Assembly: GCA_902602695.1 (NCBI GenBank)
Contig: CACKRO010000002.1
Span: forward strand, 66,170-130,169
Direction: 5' to 3'
DNA length: 64,000 nucleotides
Source: an uncultured Alphaproteobacteria bacterium
Lineage (GTDB): Bacteria; Pseudomonadota; Alphaproteobacteria; HIMB59; GCA-002718135
A program made the translations under genes and the position numbers. Below, piece by piece: positions 19,992 through 29,849 of the stretch. A model generated the notes under the pieces. That model ran no database searches. It was not told where the DNA came from and saw only the letters and a list, made by a program, of their open reading frames with translations. The first letter of the stretch is position 1; every line of letters begins with the position of its first letter.

Positions 19992-21020
19992 ATGCGTAAA
20001 AAAAAACCTGTTATTCTTGTGGATCCATATCCAAGGACGATGGATTTAATATTTTCTGAATCAAATTTAAAATATCTAAAACAAAACTTTAACCTAGTTG
20101 TTGCTCCAAAAAAAAATAAAAAAAATTTTTATGAAAAAAATTTACCAAATACAGAATATATTTTTGGCCAACCTAATTTACCCACTTCGTTAATTTCTAA
20201 ATCAATAAAGCTTAAAGCCATATTTAATGTTGAAAGTAATTTCATGGATAATATGGACTATGAATATTGTTTTAATAATGGAATACACGTTCTTGCAACT
20301 TCTCCTGTATTTGCTCAACCAGTTGCAGAAATGGCTTTGGGGCTTACTTTATCTATTGCTAGGAGTATTCATATTGCTCATTCAGACTTTGTTATAAGTA
20401 AAGAAAAATATGGAGGAGCAATTAGTCAAAAAAATTTTTTATTAAAAAATAAAACATTTGGTTTAATTGGTTTTGGAGATCTTGCAAAATCGTTAACTCC
20501 TCATTTAAGGGTATTTTCTAAGAATATACTTGCATATGATCCTTGGGTTCCTAATAAAGAAATTGAGAGATTTGATGTTAAGCCAAATAATCTTAACACA
20601 TTACTAAAAAAATCAGATGTTATATATGTTTTAGCATCTATTACTTCTTCCAATCGATCAATGATAAATACATCAAAGTTAAAACTAATAAAAAATGGTT
20701 CGGTGATTGTGTTAATGAGTAGAGCAGCGATAATAAATTTTGATAATTTTTATACATTTTTAAAAAACAGAAATGTGTTTGCAGCAATAGATGTTTTTCC
20801 TCAAGAGCCTTTTCCAAAAAATCATAAACTAAGAAAACTTAAAAATGTTATTTTCTCACCTCATAGAGCTGGTGCTTTAGATTCTGCATTTAAAGAAATG
20901 GGAGAATTAGTTATTCAAGATTTGAAACTAATTTCTAAAGGGTTACCTCCACGTTTGTGTAAAAAAGCAGAGAGGGAATCTGTTAAATTTTTACGATCAA
21001 AACCAGTTGATATTAATTAA
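19992..21020 (+). CDS. D-isomer-specific 2-hydroxyacid dehydrogenase family protein
   Basis: 'FGLIGFGDLAKSLTPHL', 'LMSRAAIINFDNF', 'DVFPQEPFPKNH', 'FSPHRAGA'. Confidence 0.88.
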   Translation: MRKKKPVILVDPYPRTMDLIFSESNLKYLKQNFNLVVAPKKNKKNFYEKNLPNTEYIFGQPNLPTSLISKSIKLKAIFNVESNFMDNMDYEYCFNNGIHVLATSPVFAQPVAEMALGLTLSIARSIHIAHSDFVISKEKYGGAISQKNFLLKNKTFGLIGFGDLAKSLTPHLRVFSKNILAYDPWVPNKEIERFDVKPNNLNTLLKKSDVIYVLASITSSNRSMINTSKLKLIKNGSVIVLMSRAAIINFDNFYTFLKNRNVFAAIDVFPQEPFPKNHKLRKLKNVIFSPHRAGALDSAFKEMGELVIQDLKLISKGLPPRLCKKAERESVKFLRSKPVDIN

Positions 21021-21041
21021 AATTTATTTAAAAACACAATT

Positions 21042-21788
21042 ATGTCTGATCAATTAGTGCTAGAAGCAAAATCAGTTTCAAAATTTTTTGGTACTATAAC
21101 AGCTCTTGAGAACGTAAATCTTCAATTGAATAAAGGTGAGGTTCTGGGTGTAGTAGGTGATAATGGTGCTGGTAAATCAACATTGATGAAAGTTTTATCG
21201 GGTTTGTACAAGCCTAGTGAAGGATCACTTTTTTTTGATAAAGAAAAAGTTACATTAAGTAGCCCAAGAGACTCTCAAAATTTAGGCTTAGAAATGGTCT
21301 ATCAAGATTTAGCACTTGCAGGAAATCTTCCTATTGGAGATAATATTTTTTTAGGAAGAGAGCCAACTAGAAAAGTCGGCCCTTTTAATTTTTTAGATCA
21401 TAAAAAAAGAAAACAATTAACTGAAGAGCATTTAGCAAAATTAAAAATAAATGTAAAAAGTGCCGATCAGAAGGTTGAAGAATTATCTGGGGGACAAAGA
21501 CAAGCCGTAGCCATTGCAAGGGCAACAGCCTTCAATGCAAAAATTGTTTTAATGGATGAGCCAACAGCAGCACTTGCAGTCAAGGAAGTTGGAAAAGTTT
21601 TAGATTTAATTTTAAACTTAAAAAAATTAGGTGTTAGCGTAATTGTAATTAGCCATAGAATGGATGATATATTCACAGTCTGTGATCGAGTAATGGCATT
21701 ATTTCAAGGAACAAATTTTGCTGAATCTGAATTAAAAAATACTTCAAGAGATGAAGTCATTGGCTGGATAATGGGTAAGAAAGACTAA
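21042..21788 (+). CDS. Sugar ABC transporter ATP-binding protein (single NBD)
   Basis: Walker A GDNGAGKSTLMKVLSG, signature LSGGQRQAVAIARA, Walker B VLMDEPTAAL. Confidence 0.94.
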   Translation: MSDQLVLEAKSVSKFFGTITALENVNLQLNKGEVLGVVGDNGAGKSTLMKVLSGLYKPSEGSLFFDKEKVTLSSPRDSQNLGLEMVYQDLALAGNLPIGDNIFLGREPTRKVGPFNFLDHKKRKQLTEEHLAKLKINVKSADQKVEELSGGQRQAVAIARATAFNAKIVLMDEPTAALAVKEVGKVLDLILNLKKLGVSVIVISHRMDDIFTVCDRVMALFQGTNFAESELKNTSRDEVIGWIMGKKD

Positions 21789-22795
21789 TGGATAAAAATC
21801 AAGAATCTCTATTTGTAAGACTCATTCCATTTTTTGAAAGATATGGAATATTATTACTTATTTTAATAATGATTGCAGTTTTACATTTATTGCAGCCAGA
21901 TGTTTTTTTATCATGGAGAAATGTAACAAATATTTTTAAACAAGTTTCTTGGCAGTCGATGTTGGCACTTGGAGTCTTCATGGTTATTGTTACTGCAGGT
22001 ATAGATTTATCAGTTGGATCGATTATCATGTTATCCTTGATGGGACTTGCGATTGCATCAAAAGCTGGAATGCCATGGTATGTTGTTATGTTAGTTGCTC
22101 CTGCAATAGGATTTTTATGCGGTATGTTCAATGGTATCGGAATAACACTTCTTCGCATGCCTCACCCTTTTATAATGACACTTGGCACTCTTTATATTTT
22201 TAGAGGAATAGGAAATTTAATTTCTGGTGGTGTTCCAATTACAGGATTTGCTGAACAAATAAGAGTAATTGGGAATGGTAAAATTAAACTCGATGCTTTT
22301 TTTGGAGAAGGGGCAAGAGAGTACATACCTACTAGTTTGATTTTAATGATTGTTATATTTTTTATCTTCTGGGTTTTTTTAAATCATACTAGAATTGGGA
22401 AATGGATATATGCTATTGGAGGCAACCCTGGCGCAGCAAGGGCAGCAGGAATTAATGTTGATCGAATTTTAATTATTGTTTACACTTTATGTGGTTTCCT
22501 AGCGGGAATCGGTGGTTTAATTTTAGCAGGAAGAACTAATTCAGCCTATCCTAATGCTGGTCTGCAATCTGAGTTAGATGCTATTGCTGCTGTCATCATA
22601 GGTGGAGCAAGTTTCTTTGGAGGCAGAGGAACGGTATTAGGGGTATTTGCTGGAGTAATGATTATGGGCATACTTCGAAATGGTCTAAATTTGATGAACG
22701 TAAGTGTTTTCTGGCAACAAGTTCTCATTGGATCTATCATTATTTTGGCCGTTTATATTGATGTTTTAAGAAGACAACTTGCAACAAGAACATAA
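21788..22795 (+). CDS. Sugar ABC transporter permease (RbsC-like)
   Basis: 'VIVTAGIDLSVGSIIMLS', 'GNPGAARAAGINVDR', 'AVIIGGASFFGGRGTVLGVFAGV'. Confidence 0.95.
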   Translation: MDKNQESLFVRLIPFFERYGILLLILIMIAVLHLLQPDVFLSWRNVTNIFKQVSWQSMLALGVFMVIVTAGIDLSVGSIIMLSLMGLAIASKAGMPWYVVMLVAPAIGFLCGMFNGIGITLLRMPHPFIMTLGTLYIFRGIGNLISGGVPITGFAEQIRVIGNGKIKLDAFFGEGAREYIPTSLILMIVIFFIFWVFLNHTRIGKWIYAIGGNPGAARAAGINVDRILIIVYTLCGFLAGIGGLILAGRTNSAYPNAGLQSELDAIAAVIIGGASFFGGRGTVLGVFAGVMIMGILRNGLNLMNVSVFWQQVLIGSIIILAVYIDVLRRQLATRT

Positions 22796-22882
22796 TATTA
22801 AAAAATAATCATTTTCTGACAAACAGTCACTTGATTAGATTTTCATTTTTCATTAATGGTTAAAAAAATTTAAGGAGGAAAT

Positions 22883-23800
22883 ATGAAATTTTTTATTTCT
22901 TTAATTACTACTTCTTTATTGTTTTTTTCAGGTAGTCTTCTTGCAGGCTCCCATGCAAAAACAATAATGCTAAGTACAAAAGGACCAGGTGCTGGAAACC
23001 CATTTTGGGCTTCAGTAGAAGCTGGTGCTAAAGATGCTGCTGAAGAGTTAGGTGTAAACCTAATTATCCTATCACCACCACAAGAGAGTGATGTTATGGC
23101 TCAGGTAGCACAAATTGAAGACCAAATTGCAAAAGGTGTAGACGGTATTGCGATTGCACCAACTGACCCTAACGCAGTTGCACCAATTCTTGATGATGCA
23201 ATGGCATCAGGTGTTCCAGTTGTATATATTGATACTAATGGAATTAATGAAGGTGTTACTTTTATTGGAACTAACAATATCAATGGTGCTGCTTTAGCTG
23301 CTCAATACATTTGTGATAATGTTCCAAGTGGATCTGACGTTGCAATTCTTCAAGGAATGATAACTCAAACTACTGGTCAGCACAGAGCAGAAGGATCTCA
23401 CAAAGGTCTAGAAGCATGTGGTATGAACATTGTTGCTGAACTTCCAGCTAACTGGGATACTGCACAAGGTATGTCAGTAACTGAAGATATCTTAACTGGT
23501 AACCCAAATCTAAAAGCAATCTTTGCTTCTAATGATAATATGGGTCTAGGTGCTATCCAAGCATTGAAAAATGCTGATATGCTGGATGATGTTGTAGTTG
23601 TTGGTTTTGATGCTAACCCTGATGCTGCTGCAAGTGTAATGGCTGGTGAAATGTCAGCTACTATCGCTCAATTCTCATATAACATGGGATACATGGGTGT
23701 AGAAAATGCACTTAAATTAGCTAATGGTGAAAGCATTCCTGATAACATCGATACAGGAACCGTTTTAGTTACTACAGAAAATGCTGCTGACTTTATGTAA
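22883..23800 (+). CDS. Sugar ABC transporter substrate-binding protein (RbsB-like)
   Basis: Sec signal; 'TKGPGAGNPFWASVEAGAKDAAEELGVNLIIL', 'VDGIAIAPTDPNAVAPILDDAMASGVPVVYIDT'. Confidence 0.94.
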   Translation: MKFFISLITTSLLFFSGSLLAGSHAKTIMLSTKGPGAGNPFWASVEAGAKDAAEELGVNLIILSPPQESDVMAQVAQIEDQIAKGVDGIAIAPTDPNAVAPILDDAMASGVPVVYIDTNGINEGVTFIGTNNINGAALAAQYICDNVPSGSDVAILQGMITQTTGQHRAEGSHKGLEACGMNIVAELPANWDTAQGMSVTEDILTGNPNLKAIFASNDNMGLGAIQALKNADMLDDVVVVGFDANPDAAASVMAGEMSATIAQFSYNMGYMGVENALKLANGESIPDNIDTGTVLVTTENAADFM

Positions 23801-23821
23801 GTCAAAACAGTAATTAATTTT

Positions 23822-23852
23822 AAAGGCCGTAATATTTACGGCCTTTTTTTTT
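23822..23852 (+). terminator. Rho-independent terminator
   Basis: Perfect 11-bp stem AAAGGCCGTAA / TTACGGCCTTT, 3-nt loop, followed by T tract. Confidence 0.92.
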
Positions 23853-23891
23853 ACTATTCCATTTTTTACAATTGATTTATAGAAACAAGTT

Positions 23892-25040
23892 ATGAAAAAT
23901 ATTGGACTCATTGGATGTGGCAATATTGCGGAAACCTATTTTCGTGCACAAGAATATTTTAATAATATAAATTTTGTAGCATGTGCTGATATCAACTTAG
24001 ATGCAGCAAAAAAGACAGCTGAGCAATATAATATTATTCCTTTATCAGTTGATGAGATTTTAAATGATAAGAATGTAGATATTATTCTTAACCTTACTAT
24101 CCCACAAGCTCATTATGAAATATCTAAAAGAGCTCTTGAATCAAATAAACATGTTTATTGTGAAAAACCAATGAGCGTTAAGTTTGATGATGCGAAAGAG
24201 TTATTAAATTTAGCAAAAAAAAATAGCTTATACATTGGTAATGCTCCGGATACCTTTTTGGGAGGAGGAGGACAGCTTACAAGAAATTTAATTGATAATG
24301 ATGATATTGGGAAAATTTTAACAGGTAATTTTATTTTTGCCTTTCCTGGTGTGCAAGATTTCCATCCAAGTCCTGAGTCTTGGTTTCAAGAGGGAGGAGG
24401 CCCAGTTATAGATATGGGTCCATATTTTTTTACAACATTAGTAAACCTTCTTGGTCCAGTTAAAAATATAAGAGGAAGAGGTGCAAAGTTTTCTGAAAAA
24501 AGAGAATATAAAGCTGGTCCAAAAAAAGGAGAAACTTTTAAAGTAGATATCCCAACTTCTTATATGTTTAATATCGAGTTTCAAAATAAAGCTATCATCC
24601 AAGGATTTATTTCTTTTGATGTTTTAAATCATAAACGTAATCACATGGAGCTCTATGGAACGAAGGGATCAATTGTAGTTCCTGACCCAAACATGTTTGG
24701 TGGACCAGTATCTATAGCAGGAGAATTTGGATCTCAATGGAAAGATATTAGTGTTGAAGATAAGCCTCTTGGAAAGACAAATATTATTAATCATAGTGGC
24801 AGAAGTAATGAGGCGCCAGAACAAGCAAATTATAGAGGTATTGGACTAGCTGAGATGATTGATGCGATTGAAAACAATAGAATGCATAGATGTAATGGAG
24901 AGTTGGCACTACATGTTCTTGATGTAATTGAGTGTGCCATGATTTCATCCATTTATAAAGTAGAAGTAGAACTCAGATCTTCTTGTGTCAAGCCAGAGCC
25001 AATGCATGACGATTTTGTCAGGCAAATCTTAAAAAAATAA
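23892..25040 (+). CDS. Gfo/Idh/MocA family oxidoreductase
   Basis: 'IGLIGCGNIAETYFRAQEYF', 'HVYCEKPMSVKFDDA', 'GGGPVIDMGPYFFTTLVNLLGPVK'. Confidence 0.95.
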   Translation: MKNIGLIGCGNIAETYFRAQEYFNNINFVACADINLDAAKKTAEQYNIIPLSVDEILNDKNVDIILNLTIPQAHYEISKRALESNKHVYCEKPMSVKFDDAKELLNLAKKNSLYIGNAPDTFLGGGGQLTRNLIDNDDIGKILTGNFIFAFPGVQDFHPSPESWFQEGGGPVIDMGPYFFTTLVNLLGPVKNIRGRGAKFSEKREYKAGPKKGETFKVDIPTSYMFNIEFQNKAIIQGFISFDVLNHKRNHMELYGTKGSIVVPDPNMFGGPVSIAGEFGSQWKDISVEDKPLGKTNIINHSGRSNEAPEQANYRGIGLAEMIDAIENNRMHRCNGELALHVLDVIECAMISSIYKVEVELRSSCVKPEPMHDDFVRQILKK

Positions 25041-25153
25041 TAGTAAGTTAAACTCTTACTTAATTGATGTGATAATTTGCTCCTAAATACTGGATTTTCT
25101 GCTTGTTTTACGAATTTATTCTTGCTAGGGCTTCCCTAAAATAGGAGGAATGC

Positions 25154-26119
25154 ATGAAAAAATTTGCTTCAATTATTCTGGCTTCAGTAGCTCTTTTCGC
25201 TACTTCAGCAAAAGCAGAATATAAATTTAACTTCGTTATGCATAGTGACACTAACAATGCTTTTTGGGCAGCAGTTCATAAAGGATTTAAAGATGCTTGT
25301 GCACAGATCGATGCGGATTGCCAAATGTTAACACTGACTGGTGATGGTGATCAACAAGAACAACTTCAAAACTTTGAATCATCAATCGCTCAAGGTGTTG
25401 ATGGTATTGTAACTACAATTACAAACCCTACACTTTTTGATGCAGCGGTCGATGAAGCTTTAGCAGCTGGTATCCCAGTTATTACAGCTAATACTGATGA
25501 TCCAGAAGGAGCTGCAGGCAGTAATAGACTTGCTTATGTAGGACAGGACTTAGAAGCAGCTGGTTATGAACTAACTGCTAAACTTTCTGAAATGTTTCCT
25601 GATGGTGATGTTCACGTTTTAATTGGTGTTGCAGATATGAACCAATCTTGGGCTTATACTAGAGGTAATGGTATAGCTCGATTCATGGACGATTATAAAG
25701 CAGCAAATCCAGATAGAAATGTAACATACGAAAAAATCGAATCAGGTTTAGATCTTTCAACTGTTGGAAACAGAGTTGCAGCTTACGTGCAGGCTAATCC
25801 AAATACAACAGCATATCTTGATGTTGGATTTTGGGAAGCTGGTGCTGCTCAAGCTGTTAGAAACCTAGGTTATGCACCTGGTGAAATTCTTCTTGCAGGT
25901 TTTGACTTAGTTGATGTAGTTTTCGAAGAAATGGACAAAGGTTATGTTCAACTAACAGTTGACCAACAGCCATACTACCAAGGATACATGTCAGTTCACC
26001 AATTATACTTAATGAATAAGTATGGTTTAAGTGCACTAGATATCAACACTGGTAAAGCTATGATTGGTCCCTCTGATGTTGAAACAATCAGATCATTCAA
26101 AGGAATGTCAGTTAGATAA
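25154..26119 (+). CDS. Sugar ABC transporter substrate-binding protein
   Basis: Sec signal; 'FNFVMHSDTNNAFWAAVHKGFKDACAQIDADCQML', 'GVDGIVTTITNPTLFDAAVDEALAAGIPVITANTDD'. Confidence 0.94.
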   Translation: MKKFASIILASVALFATSAKAEYKFNFVMHSDTNNAFWAAVHKGFKDACAQIDADCQMLTLTGDGDQQEQLQNFESSIAQGVDGIVTTITNPTLFDAAVDEALAAGIPVITANTDDPEGAAGSNRLAYVGQDLEAAGYELTAKLSEMFPDGDVHVLIGVADMNQSWAYTRGNGIARFMDDYKAANPDRNVTYEKIESGLDLSTVGNRVAAYVQANPNTTAYLDVGFWEAGAAQAVRNLGYAPGEILLAGFDLVDVVFEEMDKGYVQLTVDQQPYYQGYMSVHQLYLMNKYGLSALDINTGKAMIGPSDVETIRSFKGMSVR

Positions 26120-26126
26120 ATATCTT

Positions 26127-26160
26127 AACCAGGCTCTTTTAATAGAGCCTGGTTTTTTTT
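26127..26160 (+). terminator. Rho-independent terminator
   Basis: Perfect 11-bp stem AACCAGGCTCT / AGAGCCTGGTT, 6-nt loop, followed by T tract. Confidence 0.92.
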
Positions 26161-26174
26161 AAAATAAAAAAAAT

Positions 26175-27155
26175 ATGAGTAAAAATTTTAGTCTTAGAAG
26201 TTTATTAGTAAGACCAGAAGTAGCAACTTTCTTGATGTTTCTAGCAATAATGATTGGATTTTATATTGCCAATGAAAGATTTTTAGATGCAAGAAATATA
26301 AGAATAGTTATGGGTATCACACCCGAATATATTATTGTTGCTATTGGGATTGCAATATTAATGATCTCAGGTGAATTTGATTTATCTGTAGGCTCAGTCT
26401 TTGCATTAGTACCTATGACTATTGTACAAATGGTGCATCAAGGGATACCACCTTGGTTTGCTATTTTTCTAGGATTAATGATTGGTATGATAGTTGGTTT
26501 TGTTAATGGATTTATTACCTTAAGATTTGGAATACCTTCTTTCATTGCAACTCTTGGAATGCTTTATATTGCTAGAAGTCTTACAACTGTAGCAACTGCA
26601 GGATTTCCACCGCCATTTCCTCATATTTTACCAAATGAATTATTCGTTTATCAATTTGAATTATTTAGAGCTTCCTTGTATTGGGCTCTTTTAGTGGCTG
26701 TCGTTCTAGGTGTTATGCTTCACAGAAGTAATGTTGGTAACTGGATCTATGCAACTGGCGGAGATCAAAATGCAGCATCTTCAATGGGAATAAAGACTGG
26801 AAATGTTAAAATGTTTTGTTTCATCTTATGTGGTTTCTTAGCTGGCTTTGCTGGCATGATTCAAACATTTAGATTGGAAGCACCATTACCATCTCAAGGA
26901 TACTTATTAGAGCTTGAGTCAATTGCTGCAGCAGTTATTGGCGGTGTCAGTTTATTTGGAGGTATTGGAACAGTTTTTGGTGCCGTCATTGGTGCAATAC
27001 TAATCAGATTTTTGGAAAGTGGAATCATTATGGCTAGAATAGATGCGGAATGGTTCAGAGCAGGTTTAGGCTCTTTAATTATCATAGCCGTAGTGTTTAA
27101 TACTTATATAAGTAGAAGAGCAACACGAATTGGTCAAAACAAGGCAGAGGATTAA
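26175..27155 (+). CDS. Sugar ABC transporter permease (RbsC-like)
   Basis: 'ILMISGEFDLSVGSVFALVPM', 'GGDQNAASSMGIKTGNVK', 'AAVIGGVSLFGGIGTVFGAVIGA'. Confidence 0.95.
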   Translation: MSKNFSLRSLLVRPEVATFLMFLAIMIGFYIANERFLDARNIRIVMGITPEYIIVAIGIAILMISGEFDLSVGSVFALVPMTIVQMVHQGIPPWFAIFLGLMIGMIVGFVNGFITLRFGIPSFIATLGMLYIARSLTTVATAGFPPPFPHILPNELFVYQFELFRASLYWALLVAVVLGVMLHRSNVGNWIYATGGDQNAASSMGIKTGNVKMFCFILCGFLAGFAGMIQTFRLEAPLPSQGYLLELESIAAAVIGGVSLFGGIGTVFGAVIGAILIRFLESGIIMARIDAEWFRAGLGSLIIIAVVFNTYISRRATRIGQNKAED

Positions 27156-27157
27156 AG

Positions 27158-27895
27158 ATGGAAGATATAATAGTTTGCGAGGGTTTAAACAAATACTATT
27201 CTGGAGTCCACGCTTTAAAAGATTTAAGCTTGAAGATAAAAAAAGATTCGGTTGTTGGTCTTATTGGAGACAATGGTGCTGGTAAATCAACATTAATTAA
27301 AATTTTATCTGGTGCACATCAACCTGACTCAGGTCATATATATTTTGAAGGTAATAAGGTTAAATTTAAATCTACAAAAGAAGCAATGAATTTAGGCATT
27401 GAAACAATTTATCAGTATTCAGCTTTGATTCCTGAAATGTCTATTGCAAGAAATATTTTTATTGGACGTGAACAGACTCAATATAATGTTGGCTCCTTTG
27501 GTTTAATGAAAACTAAAACCATGCAGGATGATGCTATGAAGGCATTAACAGATGTAGAACTACATCTTCGATCTCCAGATACTCCAGTTAACCAATTATC
27601 AGGAGGTGAAAGACAAGGTGTCGTTATTGCAAGAGCAATGTATTTTAAATCAAAAGTTTTAATATTAGATGAACCAACAAACCACCTATCCGTAAAAGAA
27701 ACAAATAAAGTACTAAAGTTTGTAGAAGGATTGAAAAGCCAAGGAGTGACATCAATATTTATTACTCACAACTTAAGTCATGTATACCCAATTGCTGATC
27801 ATTTATGTGTAATGGCTAGGGGTGAAAAAATTGCTGATATGGAAAAAAAAGATACGACAATAGATCATCTAACTGATTTGTTAGTGAATGGATAA
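27158..27895 (+). CDS. Sugar ABC transporter ATP-binding protein (single NBD)
   Basis: Walker A GDNGAGKSTLIKILSG, signature LSGGERQGVVIARA, Walker B LILDEPTNHL. Confidence 0.94.
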   Translation: MEDIIVCEGLNKYYSGVHALKDLSLKIKKDSVVGLIGDNGAGKSTLIKILSGAHQPDSGHIYFEGNKVKFKSTKEAMNLGIETIYQYSALIPEMSIARNIFIGREQTQYNVGSFGLMKTKTMQDDAMKALTDVELHLRSPDTPVNQLSGGERQGVVIARAMYFKSKVLILDEPTNHLSVKETNKVLKFVEGLKSQGVTSIFITHNLSHVYPIADHLCVMARGEKIADMEKKDTTIDHLTDLLVNG

Positions 27896-27909
27896 TTTTG
27901 GGAGGAATT

Positions 27910-28845
27910 ATGATTAGTGATGCGCAGATAAAACAATACAATGAAGAGGGTTATACAATAGTTGAGAACGTATTTAATATGGATGAATTAAATCCAATTT
28001 TAAATGAATTTGAAGAAATTGTTGAGGATTTTGCTAATAAAGCTTTTCAAGCAGGTAAAATTACAAACAAACATGAAGATAAAGATGTATTCAAAAGATT
28101 AGCAGCTTTAGAAAAAGATTTTAAAGGATCGTCCGTATTAATTCATCATAGAGGTGAATTAAAACCAGCACTTGCTAATTTATGGGGATCAAAAAAACTT
28201 CTAGATATGGTTGAAAATTGGGTTGGAAAAGATATTTCAGGACATCCAGTTTGGAATATTAGATCTAAAACACCTCAGACAGCTAGGATGACAGTTCCAT
28301 GGCATCAAGATTCTGCTTATTTAAAAGATGGAGCAGAAAAAACTACTCAACCTGCTGCATGGATTCCATTTCTTGATGTAAATAAACATAATGGATGTAT
28401 GCAAGTTGTTCCTGGAGGACATAGACCAGAAAAAGTTTTAAATCACAAGCTAGAAAAAAAGGATGGGTCCGTTAAAGACTCTTGGTATTTATTTATTGAA
28501 GACAAAGATATTCCTGATGAAAAAGTTGTTACTTGTGAAATGAAGGCTGGCTCTGTTCTTTTTCTCCATCAGTTAGTTCCACATCGTTCACTTGAAAATA
28601 TGTCTGATGATGTAAGATGGAGTGTAGATCTTAGATTTCAAAATCCAAAAGATGAAGCTGGTTTTCATACAGGATTAGTTGATCCAATAATTATGAGAAA
28701 ATCAGATGATGAAAATTACACTGCTGATTGGAATGCTTGGTTTCAAGGATACGAGGAACAACATACCAAGTTTAGAGGTACTTCTAAAAAAGATGCTTTT
28801 GATTCTTCAGTAGACGGATCTTGGTTAGAACGTTGGGACACTTAA
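27910..28845 (+). CDS. Phytanoyl-CoA dioxygenase (PhyH) family protein
   Basis: HxD motif 'VPWHQDSAYL', distal His/Arg 'LVPHRSLENMSDDVRWSVDLRF'. The ATG at 27910 is preceded by GGGAGGA, so it is preferred over the listed TTG start. Confidence 0.9.
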   Translation: MISDAQIKQYNEEGYTIVENVFNMDELNPILNEFEEIVEDFANKAFQAGKITNKHEDKDVFKRLAALEKDFKGSSVLIHHRGELKPALANLWGSKKLLDMVENWVGKDISGHPVWNIRSKTPQTARMTVPWHQDSAYLKDGAEKTTQPAAWIPFLDVNKHNGCMQVVPGGHRPEKVLNHKLEKKDGSVKDSWYLFIEDKDIPDEKVVTCEMKAGSVLFLHQLVPHRSLENMSDDVRWSVDLRFQNPKDEAGFHTGLVDPIIMRKSDDENYTADWNAWFQGYEEQHTKFRGTSKKDAFDSSVDGSWLERWDT

Positions 28846-28864
28846 AAAAACTAAAAAACTAAAT

Positions 28865-29848
28865 ATGGAAGTTAATCTTGATGATTGGTACAAACCAAAA
28901 ATCGATAAAAAAACTTTAAAAAATTTAAGTAAGAAAAAAGATTTACCAGGGTTACTTCATTTCTTTTTTTACTTTTTATTATTATTCACATCAGGTTATC
29001 TAGCATATCTAACTTTAGGCACATGGTGGACGTACTTATTCTTTTTTATATACGGGACAATTTATGCATTCAGTGTAGCTAATTGGCATGAAACTGTTCA
29101 TAGAACTGCTTTTAAAACAAGATGGATTAATGAAATTTTTTATCACATCAGTTCCTTTATGTGTGATTTTGAAGGGTTCCGATGGAGATGGAGTCATACA
29201 TTTCATCACTCAAAAACTCTTCAAACTGAAGACGATTACGATCATGAAATTCAAGTTTCAAGACCTGTAGAATTGTTAGCTTTCTTTTTAAACTTTATTC
29301 CGCTAACTGATTTACTTTATCCTCATAAGCTTATTAAGTACGAAGTTTTAAAACATGCCTTTGGAAAATTTTCCCCAGTTATTGATATTACTGCGCCTAA
29401 AGAAGAAAAGAAAAAAATATTATGGAACTCAAGATTATATGTTTTGATATGGGCACTAGTAATTGTTTATTCTTTTTATATTGGTTCCTTTTTACCAATT
29501 ATATATATTATTTTACCAACATATATTGGTAAACCAATCTGGTTTGCTGTAAATGTAACACAACATTTAGCAGCAAAAGTAGATACAAAAGATCATCGTT
29601 TAAGTACTTATTCTGTAAGAATAAATCCTATCTTAAGTTTTCTATATTGGCACATGGAATATCATTTAGAACATCATATGTATCCAATGGTACCTTCTTA
29701 TAATTTAAAGAAACTTCGAAAAGAAATTGATTCAGAACTTCCCAAACCATTTAATAGTCTTTTTGATTTTTATAGAAGGGTTCTACCTTCGGTAATAGCT
29801 TTAGCTACCAATCCAGATAAGTATTATAAAGTAAAATTAAATAATTAA
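28865..29848 (+). CDS. Membrane fatty acid desaturase/hydroxylase family protein
   Basis: Three His boxes: HETVHR, HTFHH, EYHLEHHMYP; several TM segments. Confidence 0.92.
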   Translation: MEVNLDDWYKPKIDKKTLKNLSKKKDLPGLLHFFFYFLLLFTSGYLAYLTLGTWWTYLFFFIYGTIYAFSVANWHETVHRTAFKTRWINEIFYHISSFMCDFEGFRWRWSHTFHHSKTLQTEDDYDHEIQVSRPVELLAFFLNFIPLTDLLYPHKLIKYEVLKHAFGKFSPVIDITAPKEEKKKILWNSRLYVLIWALVIVYSFYIGSFLPIIYIILPTYIGKPIWFAVNVTQHLAAKVDTKDHRLSTYSVRINPILSFLYWHMEYHLEHHMYPMVPSYNLKKLRKEIDSELPKPFNSLFDFYRRVLPSVIALATNPDKYYKVKLNN

Positions 29849-29849
29849 A

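Noticed and set aside
21467-22740. Several antisense or alternate-frame ORFs (21467-21676, 21799-22158, 21949-22203, 22546-22740) inside ABC genes
   Set aside because: Proline/threonine-rich shadow translations of transporter codons; no independent support.
25041-25153. Possible riboswitch/leader in the 113-bp gap before the second SBP gene
   Set aside because: Only a weak 6-bp hairpin (AGTAAG/CTTACT) is visible; no recognised riboswitch consensus.
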